Source: Niabella sp.
GTDB lineage: Bacteria > Bacteroidota > Bacteroidia > Chitinophagales > Chitinophagaceae
DNA: 64,000 nucleotides
NCBI GenBank assembly: GCA_017744715.1
Contig: JAGIAT010000010.1
Span: 1 to 64,000, forward strand
Direction: 5' to 3'
The notes beneath the pieces were generated by a model that had not been told where the DNA came from, did no database searches, and saw nothing but the letters and a program-made list of their open reading frames with translations. Position 1 is the stretch's first letter, and each line of letters starts with the position of its first letter. Positions 1 to 7,098 of the stretch are shown here, piece after piece. The translations under genes were made by a program, and so were the position numbers.

Positions 1-98
1 CTCGCTTTGACCGGCATCAAAAACAAAACAACTGTTTTTACCGGACACCAGTAGTCTCGAATAACAAACTTAACATAACAACGCAAAACCTATATATT

Positions 99-656
99 AT
101 GACCTATGAATACGCCGATGGCTACAAGATCCGGGATCAGGGAGCCACTCATTTTCTGACCTTTACGATTGTGGGATGGATCGACATTTTTACCAGACAG
201 CGTTACCGCGATCTGATACTGGCCAGCATGCAGTTTTGCCGGACAAATAAAGAATTACAGGTAGGTGCTTATGTAATTATGTCGAATCATCTTCATCTCA
301 TCTGGACAGCCCGCAAAAACAACTTAAGTGATATCATCAGGGATTTCAAAACGTATACCAGCAAGGCCATTACCCGCTCCATTGAAGCAGCACCTGAAAG
401 CCGCCGGAATTGGTTATTACATATGTTTGACTTTTATGCAAAGCGCACCCATGCCAACGATTATTTTAAAGTGTGGACGGGCAACAATCATCCGGAAGTC
501 CTCTATTCGGAGCGTTTTCTACGAACCAAACTGAATTATATACATCAAAACCCTGTGAAGGCCGGATGGGTAACCGAACCGGAGCATTACCTGTATAGCA
601 GCGCCATGGATTATAAAGGTAAAAAAGGCATTACTGAAATTGACCTGCTGTTTTAG
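99..656 (+). CDS. REP-associated tyrosine transposase (RAYT, Y1_Tnp family)
   Basis: A 185-residue single-domain Y1 transposase of the RAYT group, the domesticated IS200/IS605 relatives that act on REP palindromes. The metal-binding HUH-type motif is visible as NHLHLIW (His64 and His66), and the probable catalytic tyrosine is Tyr147 in LNYIHQNPVKAGW, the hallmark C-terminal motif of these proteins. Length fits the family. No IS200/IS605 partner (TnpB) is present. Short palindromic sequences containing GTCTCGA occur just upstream (near 50-60) and downstream (681-741), as expected for a REP/RAYT unit. The family assignment is firm. That this copy acts on the neighbouring palindromes is inference. 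Confidence 0.93.
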   Translation: MTYEYADGYKIRDQGATHFLTFTIVGWIDIFTRQRYRDLILASMQFCRTNKELQVGAYVIMSNHLHLIWTARKNNLSDIIRDFKTYTSKAITRSIEAAPESRRNWLLHMFDFYAKRTHANDYFKVWTGNNHPEVLYSERFLRTKLNYIHQNPVKAGWVTEPEHYLYSSAMDYKGKKGITEIDLLF

Positions 657-680
657 GGATCGATAAAAGCAATAAGGCTT

Positions 681-741
681 CGTGACGTGCAGTCACGCCG
701 CTTCGAGATTTCACGCCGCTTCGAGACTGCAAGTCTCGAAG
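681..741. repeat. REP-like palindromes downstream of RAYT
   Basis: Two short hairpins lie in tandem. CGTGAC/GTCACG pairs at 681-697. CTTCGAGACT (719-728) pairs with AGTCTCGAAG (732-741) around a 3-nt loop. A 16-nt direct repeat, TCACGCCGCTTCGAGA, occurs at 693-708 and 711-726. The second hairpin shares the GAGACT/AGTCTC core with the palindromes at 1175-1221 and 3306-3350. Position directly after the transposase gene suggests its cognate REP elements. Confidence 0.7.
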
Positions 742-749
742 AACGCCTG

Positions 750-1145
750 TTAAACAAATTGCTTTAACCATGCCTTTGCATCGTGATCATTGGTGAAGCT
801 TTTTACCGGTATCGGCGATGGTTTTAATTTGAAAACGATCTTCATGATCAGTAGTGCCAGTCCCGGCTCCGAAATCATGGCCATAGCCTTATAATTCACC
901 GCCAGCATTTCGGCGGAAAGTTTCCGGGTAGCTTTATCCGGAACGGGTGATTTTGTGAGGTAGATCAGCAGGGGCACCCGGGTTCCCCCGGTCAATTCCT
1001 TTACCAATGCCACATTACCCGAAATATTCGCTACCGTGCGTTTCACTGCCTTTGAAAGCGACACCAATATACCCTCTTCAAACCAATAGGTGGCTATTTC
1101 ACCGTCAAAAACAGGCCGGTCTGCAGGAATATTAACTTTTTGCAT
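750..1145 (-). CDS. STAS/SpoIIAA-like protein (DUF7793-like)
   Basis: A 131-residue soluble protein with no signal peptide or membrane segment. Its pattern resembles the small STAS/SpoIIAA-like proteins common in Bacteroidota: a central stretch near residues 57-67 (PLLIYLTKSPV), then a helix, and a C-terminal PV-K-F-N-A-WL signature near residues 113-129. In this family the C-terminal FTND..AKAWL segment closes the alpha/beta fold. No catalytic residues are evident and the function is unknown. The gene stands alone on the minus strand, with repeats on both sides. The fold assignment is from memory of the family and is moderate. Confidence 0.6.
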   Translation of the reverse strand: MQKVNIPADRPVFDGEIATYWFEEGILVSLSKAVKRTVANISGNVALVKELTGGTRVPLLIYLTKSPVPDKATRKLSAEMLAVNYKAMAMISEPGLALLIMKIVFKLKPSPIPVKSFTNDHDAKAWLKQFV

Positions 1146-1174
1146 CTGTAAACATTAAACTGCCGTAAAAATAC

Positions 1175-1221
1175 GTTTTAGTTGCTCTTCGAGACTTTAA
1201 GTCTCGAAGAGCAACTAAAAC
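1175..1221. repeat. Perfect 47-nt palindrome (23-nt arms, 1-nt centre)
   Basis: Positions 1175-1197 are the exact reverse complement of 1199-1221, with a single T at 1198. The core reads GAGACTT-T-AAGTCTC. It sits in the divergent gap between the STAS-like gene and rpsF. The rest of this 327-bp gap (1222-1472) holds no convincing gene, only the rpsF promoter element. The same core recurs at 3321-3335 inside different outer arms. Confidence 0.9.
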
Positions 1222-1406
1222 ATTTATATTCAATACTGAAGGGCTGCCCTGCAAAGCCGGAAATCCTTTGCTGCAGCCGGAAAAAGAGGGCAGCGCAAAG
1301 ATTGCAGGCGGGCAGGGAACCGCAGTACATAGGATTCCTGCAGCCGAAAGCCCCTAAAAAATTATTCCGGTTAGCAGCCTGCAGCCAGCAGCAATCAGAA
1401 AATCCT

Positions 1407-1414
1407 TATCTTTG
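1407..1414 (+). promoter_or_regulatory. Candidate -7 element of rpsF operon
   Basis: TATCTTTG matches the Bacteroidota -7 consensus TAnnTTTG. It lies 58 nt before the rpsF start, which would give a leader of roughly 50 nt. No TTG is seen at the expected -33 position, so the call rests on the -7 match alone. Confidence 0.4.
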
Positions 1415-1472
1415 CAGCCCCTTAGGATAGCCTGAGGCTTATTTATTTATTTTTTTAAAAACAATTTGGGTA

Positions 1473-1829
1473 ATGAACAATTATGAATTGATGGTGATTT
1501 TTACCCCGGTTTTAAGCGAAGATGAGTTTAAAGCTGCTCAGAAGAAATTTGCCGGAATGGTAACTGAAGCAGGTGGCTCTATCGTACATGAAAACCCATG
1601 GGGACTGAAATCACTGGCGTATCCGATCCAGAAAAAAACCACAGGCTTGTACTGGGTTCTGGAATACAGCGCGCCATCCGACTTCAATGAGAAGCTGAAA
1701 ATCCAGCTTCTGCGTGACGAGGCCGTTCTTCGTCACCTCTGCACTAAACTCGATAAATTCGCCGTTGAGTATAATGCAAAAAAGAACAGTGGCGTTAAAA
1801 CAGGAACCGAAAAAGCAGTGGAGGCTTAA
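1473..1829 (+). CDS. rpsF: 30S ribosomal protein S6
   Basis: 118 residues, normal length for bS6. The N-terminus NNYELMVIFTPVLSEDEF and the internal W-G-K-L-AYPI-K sequence are the S6 signature, and the ferredoxin-like fold with the Y-x-LE-Y strand near residues 60-66 is present. S6 binds S18 and helix 23 of 16S rRNA in the platform of the small subunit. It is followed after 3 nt by rpsR and then by rplI, the conserved bacterial order. The Lys-rich C-terminal tail is typical. Confidence 0.97.
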   Translation: MNNYELMVIFTPVLSEDEFKAAQKKFAGMVTEAGGSIVHENPWGLKSLAYPIQKKTTGLYWVLEYSAPSDFNEKLKIQLLRDEAVLRHLCTKLDKFAVEYNAKKNSGVKTGTEKAVEA

Positions 1830-1832
1830 TTT

Positions 1833-2096
1833 ATGGCAAAGAATGAAATTAAATATCTGACGGCCATTAAAACCGACAAACGTGTTAAAAAGTTTTGTCG
1901 TTTTAAAAAGTATGGCATCCGCTACGTTGATTACAAAGACGTGGAATTCCTGAAAAAATTCCTGAACGAGCAGGGTAAATTATTACCCCGCCGCTTAACC
2001 GGAAACAGCCTGAAATTTCAGCGCCGGGTTTCTGATGCGGTGAAAAAAGCCCGTCAAATGGCCTTGTTACCTTACGTAACCGATCTTTTAAAATAG
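1833..2096 (+). CDS. rpsR: 30S ribosomal protein S18
   Basis: 87 residues of bS18, the rRNA-binding partner of S6. The conserved block is visible from KYGIRYVDYKDVEFLKKFL through the GKLLPRRLTGNSLKFQRRVSDAVKKARQMALLPY region. It is encoded 3 nt after rpsF and is surely co-transcribed with it. A 169-nt gap with hairpins then separates it from rplI. Confidence 0.97.
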   Translation: MAKNEIKYLTAIKTDKRVKKFCRFKKYGIRYVDYKDVEFLKKFLNEQGKLLPRRLTGNSLKFQRRVSDAVKKARQMALLPYVTDLLK

Positions 2097-2265
2097 ATCA
2101 TAGCAGATGGATCATGGATCATAGTACGCTGTGGACCATGACCCATCTACCTTGAATAAAATTAGTAACCATCCCTAATGGCGCCTGCGGCGCCAGACAG
2201 TCACAATCATCGATTGGGCTCCGGGAACTAAAACCCGCCTGCGGTAGCAGGCAACAACAAATACC
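2097..2265 (+). other. rpsR-rplI spacer with two hairpins
   Basis: This spacer inside a ribosomal operon carries no gene. It starts with low-complexity ATCATAG/GGATCATGG sequence. A hairpin TGGCGCC-TGC-GGCGCCA lies at 2179-2195. A second, GCCTGC-GGTA-GCAGGC, lies at 2237-2252 and ends 13 nt before the rplI start codon. Neither is followed by a T-run, so they do not look like terminators. The first shares a 13-mer with 27543-27555 and is probably a dispersed repeat. Confidence 0.5.
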
Positions 2266-2712
2266 ATGGAAGTAATTCTGATCCAGGATGTGGATAATCT
2301 GGGCGCTGCCAACGAGGTAGTAAGTGTAAAAAACGGGTATGCCCGTAACTACCTGATCCCCCGCAAAATGGCTGTTGAAAACAGCAACAGCAACAAAAAA
2401 CAGCTGGAAGAGCGTTTGAAACAGGCACGCAAAAAAGAAGAAGCGATGCTGGCTGAAATTAACAGCGTTATTGCAAAACTGAATGCGGCTCCGTTAAAAC
2501 TGGGCGCAAAAACAGGAACCAGCGGCAAAATCTTCGGAAGTGTAACCAACCTGCAGCTGAGCCGGGCCATCCGCGAGCAAAAAGGTTATGAAATTGACCG
2601 TAAAAAGATCCATATCACTGAAGATATTAAAGAACTGGGATCTTATAAAGCAACCATCGATTTCGGCGGCGGACACAGCACCGAGGTTGAATTCGAAGTG
2701 GTTGCAGAGTAA
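2266..2712 (+). CDS. rplI: 50S ribosomal protein L9
   Basis: 148 residues, full length for bL9. The N-terminal rRNA-binding domain begins MEVILIQDVDNLGAANEVVSV and continues with the signature NGYARNYLIPRKMAV. A long central helix (about residues 40-75, rich in K, E and R) connects to the C-terminal domain, which contains GKIFGSVTN and ends in an acidic strand. L9 binds 23S rRNA near the L1 stalk. It is the third gene of the rpsF operon and is followed by a clear terminator. Confidence 0.97.
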   Translation: MEVILIQDVDNLGAANEVVSVKNGYARNYLIPRKMAVENSNSNKKQLEERLKQARKKEEAMLAEINSVIAKLNAAPLKLGAKTGTSGKIFGSVTNLQLSRAIREQKGYEIDRKKIHITEDIKELGSYKATIDFGGGHSTEVEFEVVAE

Positions 2713-2735
2713 TTCCTGTTCACTGATTTTTTAAG

Positions 2736-2764
2736 AAAACACGCCTTTCCGGTGTGTTTTTTTT
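2736..2764 (+). terminator. Rho-independent terminator of rpsF-rpsR-rplI
   Basis: AAAACACGCC (2736-2745) pairs with GGTGTGTTTT (2751-2760) with one G-U pair and loop TTTCC. A run of T follows. It ends the ribosomal operon 24 nt after the rplI stop codon. Confidence 0.8.
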
Positions 2765-2784
2765 GTTATTTCTGTCAAAAAAAA

Positions 2785-2814
2785 TTGGGCTGCCAAAAAA
2801 TTAGTCTATATTTG
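2785..2814 (+). promoter_or_regulatory. Canonical Bacteroidota sigma-A promoter
   Basis: TTG at 2785-2787, 19-bp spacer, TATATTTG at 2807-2814. This matches the TTG-N19-TAnnTTTG consensus exactly. Transcription would start near 2821, giving the RRM gene an AT-rich leader of about 100 nt. Confidence 0.75.
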
Positions 2815-2921
2815 ATATAGATTACATAGTGTTCTTTCAGTAAAAAGCTTCAGAATATTTTTAATGTTCATTGAATTTGGTACTGTTTTAGCACTCTATT
2901 TTTTTTTTAAATTCAAATAAA

Positions 2922-3263
2922 ATGAACATTTACGTAGGAAACCTAAGCTGGAACCTGAAAGACCAGGACTTACAGAATTTATTCGCTCCTTATGGGGAAG
3001 TAACCTCTGCCAAAATCGTATCTGACAAATTCACAAACCGCAGCAAAGGCTTTGGTTTCGTAGAAATGGCCAGCGATGATGAAGCAAAAGCAGCTATCGA
3101 AGCTTTAAACGGCACTGAAGTAGACGGCCGTAACATCGTTGTAAACGAAAGCCGTCCGAAAGAAGGCGGTTCCGGCGGCGGCGGTGGCTATAAGAAAAGA
3201 AGCTTTGGCCAAAGCGGCGGCGGATACAACAAAGGCGGCGGCGGATACCGCGATCGTTATTAA
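2922..3263 (+). CDS. RRM-domain RNA-binding protein with Gly-rich tail
   Basis: 113 residues with a single RNA recognition motif. RNP2 is IYVGNL at residues 3-8 and RNP1 is KGFGFVEM at residues 42-49, with the aromatic residues that stack on RNA intact. After residue 85 the chain becomes a low-complexity Gly/Arg/Tyr tail (GGSGGGGGYKKRSFG and further GGGY repeats), as in cyanobacterial and Bacteroidota Rbp proteins linked to cold response or RNA chaperoning. It has its own promoter, a leader of about 100 nt and a terminator, so it is monocistronic. The specific RNA targets cannot be told from sequence. Confidence 0.93.
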   Translation: MNIYVGNLSWNLKDQDLQNLFAPYGEVTSAKIVSDKFTNRSKGFGFVEMASDDEAKAAIEALNGTEVDGRNIVVNESRPKEGGSGGGGGYKKRSFGQSGGGYNKGGGGYRDRY

Positions 3264-3283
3264 TGCTATCTTTAAACAGATAT

Positions 3284-3310
3284 AAAAGCTCCCTCTACGG
3301 GAGCTTTTTT
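3284..3310 (+). terminator. Terminator of the RRM gene
   Basis: AAAAGCTCCC (3284-3293) and GGGAGCTTTT flank a TCTAC loop, and a T-run follows. The T-run merges into the palindrome at 3306-3350. Confidence 0.85.
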
Positions 3311-3370
3311 TATGTTATGCGAGACTTAAAGTCTCGCATAACATAAAAAAGTCTCGCATAACATAAAAAA
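3306..3370. repeat. Palindrome with 22-nt arms plus a direct copy of half of it
   Basis: Positions 3306-3327 are the exact reverse complement of 3329-3350 around a single A. The core is GAGACTT-A-AAGTCTC, the same as at 1191-1205, but the outer arms differ (ATGTTATGC here, AGTTGCTCTTC there). The right arm is then repeated directly: 3331-3350 equals 3351-3370. It lies between two converging transcription units. Confidence 0.9.
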
Positions 3371-3371
3371 A

Positions 3372-3398
3372 AAACGGCGACTGGTAAAGTCGCCGTTT
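3372..3398 (-). terminator. Terminator of the RND efflux operon
   Basis: AAACGGCGACT (3372-3382) pairs with AGTCGCCGTTT (3388-3398) around GGTAA. On the minus strand the hairpin is followed by a long U-run (the A-run at 3363-3374). It lies 24 nt past the RND stop codon. Confidence 0.85.
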
Positions 3399-3421
3399 GC
3401 TATTACAAGGTTAATGGAATC

Positions 3422-6400
3422 TTAGAACCAGCTGCCGATGTAGGCCTCGTTTACGGTATCCTTCCGGGCAGCCAGGCGGTTTCTCCGGCGGGCTACTTTT
3501 CTTCTTTGCCGGAACATGGTATAGAACATCAGCGGGATAAACAAAAAGATTGCTGGAGGAATTCCCAGGAAGGAGATCCACCGGCCTCCAAATATATTGC
3601 GCATCGGCCGCTTGAGCCGCTCTGCGATCAGGTACATACTCGGTACCATCACCAGGGTCATAAAGAATGCAAAGGCCAACCCGAAGATGATGGTCCATGA
3701 AAGTGGTTTCCAGAACATCACATTGTCTCCTCCAAAGAAGATCTTCGGATTGAGTTCGGAGAACATGGTTACGAAGTTGATGTTAAATCCTACCGCCAGC
3801 GGTATCAGCGCCATAATAGCAGCCAGGGCGGTTAACAGCACGGGAATGATCCGCGTTTTACCGGCCTGTATCACGGCATCACGGGTTTTAAGACCACGTG
3901 CCCGGAGCTCATCGGCAAACTCAATTACGAGGATCCCGTTCTTGATCACGATACCGGCCAATCCAAGAATACCAACCCCGGTCATTACCACCGATACCGC
4001 CATACCGGTTAAGGTGAAGCCCAGCAGCACCCCGATGATACTAAACACAATTTCAGTAAGGATGATCACCGATTTACTCATCGAGTTAAACTGCCATACC
4101 AATATCAGCAGGATCAACCCCAAGGCGATCATCAGTGCCCTTCCCAGGAAGGCACCGGTTTCTGCCTGCTGTTCCCCTTCTCCTGTTTGTTTAATGGTTA
4201 CATCGTCGCCGGTTGCATGAAAGTTATCGATCGCCGATTTGATCTGCGCATTTACCGCAGTGGGCGTATATCCCTCAGCTTCCAGTACATTGCTGCGCAG
4301 GGTGATCATCCGCTTCTGGTTCTTACGTTGCACGCTTCCCAGGGTATTGGTATAATCCACATCCACCACAGAACTGATCGGCACGCTTTTTACCTTTCCG
4401 GTAGCCATATCGCGGAATACGACGTTCATGTTCAGCAGGTCTGTAAGATTCTTGCGCTGCAGTTCAGTATTGCGTACATAGATCTTGTATTCATCTTTCC
4501 CGTTCTTGATCTTGCTGGCCTCGTTACCAAACAACGCGGTACGGATCTGCATCCCGATCTGACCTGAAGACACGCCTTCACTCAATGCCCTTTCGCGGTT
4601 CACTTTCAGGGTTACTTCGGGGCTGCTCAGGTCCACGTCCATCTTCAACTCCTCCACACCCGGAATCTGCAGGCTATCCAGGTAATTCTTCAGGCTTACT
4701 GCCGTCGGGATCAGGTTATCAAATTCTTCACTGGCCACTTCAATATTGATCGGAGGATCGGTGGGCGGACCATTTTTTTCCTGTTCCACCGAAATTTCCG
4801 CACCCGGGATATTTTTGATCGCCTGGCGTACCTTGGTAAGGTAGGGCGCCGTACTTACCCCATGCCGTTTTTCAAACTCCACGAAGGATACCTGAATACG
4901 TCCCAGGTTGCTGCGGGTACTTCTGTCACCGCTGTTCGGATCCGCCGCACCCACCGCCACGTTGGCGATCACGCTTTCTACCACCGGGTTTTTCTTTCCC
5001 TTGGCCAGATCTATATCCAGCGCCTGGTTTACCTTGGCCTCCAGGCTACGTGTAATGGAATCGGTATATTTTACATCCGTGCCGCTGGGCATCTTCAGGT
5101 ATACATAAATAAAGTTGGGATCAGACGACGGGAAGAAAACGATCTTGGTACGCCCGGCTCCTGCTGAAGCGCCAAACATCATGAAGGATACAACCAGCAG
5201 GCCAAAGGCGCCTACCAGCAGCCATACCGGCCTCCAGCCCTTTAATGCCCAATTCAACAGGTCTTCATAATGCCCCATGATCCAGGGCAGGGCCCGGTTC
5301 TGGAATTTGTGGATCCAGTCATCAAAGAAATAAGTATGCAGTACGGTTAACAATGCCATGAACAGGGACAGGTTCCCAATGAAGAAGGCAATGCTTCCTT
5401 TTCCCATGGGTATGCCAATAAGGTCGAAGAGTACGCCAATAATGATCATTACCACAAAAGGCCGGGAGCGGAATACATCCGATTTCTTTTTATGTTCGGG
5501 GTTTTCCGGATGGTTCATAAAGTCTACCGCAAACACCGGGTTCATCAGGAACGCCACGAATAAGGAGGCGGCCAGGGTGAAGATCAGCATCAACGGCAGA
5601 TAGATCATAAACTTACCAATGATCCCCGGCCAGAACAGCAGCGGCACAAAGGGCGCCAGAGTGGTCAGCGTTCCGGCCAGTACCGGTACAAATACTTCCC
5701 CGGCGGCCATCATAGAAGCCCGCTGCGGGCTTATTTTTCCTTTGGCTTCTGTAAAGATGCGGTGGGTATTTTCAATAACCACAATAGCGTCATCCACAAT
5801 GATCCCCAACCCAAACAACAGGGCAAAAAGCACCATGAAGTTGAGCGTGATGTTGGTACCGATAAAGGCCTCCCCAACCGGTATGAACATAAAGGCCACA
5901 AACATACTCAGCGGCACGCTAAGGGCCACAAAGAAGGCGTTGGTAAGCCCCATAAAGAACATCAGGATGATCAGTACCAGTATGAACCCGATTACGATGG
6001 AGTTTACCAGGTCGTTGAACGAGGTTCTTGTAGAGATGCTCTGATCTCCGGTAATGGTCACGTTCAGGTTTTTGGGGAATACCGATTCCTTCATCTCTTC
6101 GCCGATAGCCTTTACCGCATCACTGGTTTCGATGAGGTTTTCCCCGCTGCGTTTTACAATATTTAAGGTCAGTACCGTTTTGCCGTCTAACCGGGCATAA
6201 CTGTCCGTTTCCTTGATCGTATCCTTAATGGTAGCGATATTTTTCAGATAGATCGGGTTGCCGGTATTGTTCCGCACAATTACCTCTTCAATATCCCTTG
6301 CGGTTTTAAACTGTCCTTTAAGCTGCAGGTTACGCCGCATATTGCCCACCTCCAGCAATCCGCCGGAAATATCCATGTTCTCATATTTCACGGCACTGGC

Positions 6401-7051
6401 AATATCATCGAAGGTGATACCGGCCGCCTGCATTTTTGCATTGTCTACATTGATCTGGAACTCCCGTTCGGGCGCGCCCACCAGGTCTACTCTTGTGATC
6501 TGCGGCAGCTCTTCAATGCGGTCCTTCATTTTATCCGCATACTCTTTTAACCGTACCCGGTCGATATCGCCACTCAGGTTCACATACATGATGGGCATTT
6601 CCGACATACTCACTTCCAGCGCCGTAGGCTCCTGGGTAAGATCGGTTGGCAGATCCTGCCGGGCCTTATCGATGGCATCCTTTACTTTCTGCAAGGCCAC
6701 TTCCACCTTTTCATCCGAGCCAAACTCGATCATAATGGCGGAATAGTCCTGGAACGAGCTGCTGGTAATTTTTGTAACCTTTACGCCCGTCATTCCCTTC
6801 AGCTGTTTTTCAATAGGCTGTGTTACCAGGTTTTCAATATCCCTGGGGGAGTTTCCCACATAAATGGTAGATACGTATACATTGGGGATTACCACGTCCG
6901 GGAAGCTTTCCTTGGGGGTAGCTACAAATTTATATACCCCAAACAGCGAAACCATCAATATCAGTAAGTACACCGTGGTGCGGTTCTTTACCGCCCAGCT
7001 GGTAAGGAAAAACTCCTTGAACTTTCCCGTAAAATTTTCTAAAGCACTCAT
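3422..7051 (-). CDS. RND-family efflux transporter permease (AcrB/MexB-like)
   Basis: 1209 residues, an inner-membrane proton/drug antiporter forming the pump of a tripartite efflux system. TM1 is at about residues 27-43. The proton-relay motif GLGIIVDDAIVVIEN is at residues 414-428 (Asp420 and Asp421), and its partner lysine is near residue 1037 in VIKNGILVIEF. Two large periplasmic loops follow TM1 and TM7. It is about 160 residues longer than AcrB. Part of the excess is an insert at about residues 512-620 with two extra hydrophobic segments, and part is a basic C-terminal tail (RRRNRLAARK). It is the last gene of a tetR-tolC-mfp-rnd operon. The substrate is unknown. Confidence 0.92.
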   Translation of the reverse strand: MSALENFTGKFKEFFLTSWAVKNRTTVYLLILMVSLFGVYKFVATPKESFPDVVIPNVYVSTIYVGNSPRDIENLVTQPIEKQLKGMTGVKVTKITSSSFQDYSAIMIEFGSDEKVEVALQKVKDAIDKARQDLPTDLTQEPTALEVSMSEMPIMYVNLSGDIDRVRLKEYADKMKDRIEELPQITRVDLVGAPEREFQINVDNAKMQAAGITFDDIASAVKYENMDISGGLLEVGNMRRNLQLKGQFKTARDIEEVIVRNNTGNPIYLKNIATIKDTIKETDSYARLDGKTVLTLNIVKRSGENLIETSDAVKAIGEEMKESVFPKNLNVTITGDQSISTRTSFNDLVNSIVIGFILVLIILMFFMGLTNAFFVALSVPLSMFVAFMFIPVGEAFIGTNITLNFMVLFALLFGLGIIVDDAIVVIENTHRIFTEAKGKISPQRASMMAAGEVFVPVLAGTLTTLAPFVPLLFWPGIIGKFMIYLPLMLIFTLAASLFVAFLMNPVFAVDFMNHPENPEHKKKSDVFRSRPFVVMIIIGVLFDLIGIPMGKGSIAFFIGNLSLFMALLTVLHTYFFDDWIHKFQNRALPWIMGHYEDLLNWALKGWRPVWLLVGAFGLLVVSFMMFGASAGAGRTKIVFFPSSDPNFIYVYLKMPSGTDVKYTDSITRSLEAKVNQALDIDLAKGKKNPVVESVIANVAVGAADPNSGDRSTRSNLGRIQVSFVEFEKRHGVSTAPYLTKVRQAIKNIPGAEISVEQEKNGPPTDPPINIEVASEEFDNLIPTAVSLKNYLDSLQIPGVEELKMDVDLSSPEVTLKVNRERALSEGVSSGQIGMQIRTALFGNEASKIKNGKDEYKIYVRNTELQRKNLTDLLNMNVVFRDMATGKVKSVPISSVVDVDYTNTLGSVQRKNQKRMITLRSNVLEAEGYTPTAVNAQIKSAIDNFHATGDDVTIKQTGEGEQQAETGAFLGRALMIALGLILLILVWQFNSMSKSVIILTEIVFSIIGVLLGFTLTGMAVSVVMTGVGILGLAGIVIKNGILVIEFADELRARGLKTRDAVIQAGKTRIIPVLLTALAAIMALIPLAVGFNINFVTMFSELNPKIFFGGDNVMFWKPLSWTIIFGLAFAFFMTLVMVPSMYLIAERLKRPMRNIFGGRWISFLGIPPAIFLFIPLMFYTMFRQRRKVARRRNRLAARKDTVNEAYIGSWF

Positions 7052-7098
7052 AAACTTAAATTATTTGTAACAATGCCGGATGCATTCCTTACTGAATA

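Noticed and set aside
49..741. A complete IS200/IS605 insertion sequence around the RAYT gene
   Set aside because: There is no TnpB and the hairpins do not mark two matching ends; the protein belongs to the single-gene RAYT group.
1182..1430. An open frame of 82 residues between the palindrome and rpsF
   Set aside because: It starts inside the palindrome, has no family features and covers the rpsF promoter element. Composition looks like non-coding sequence.
3597..6166. Several long plus-strand open frames opposite the RND permease
   Set aside because: They mirror a strongly conserved gene on the other strand and have no own start signals or domains.
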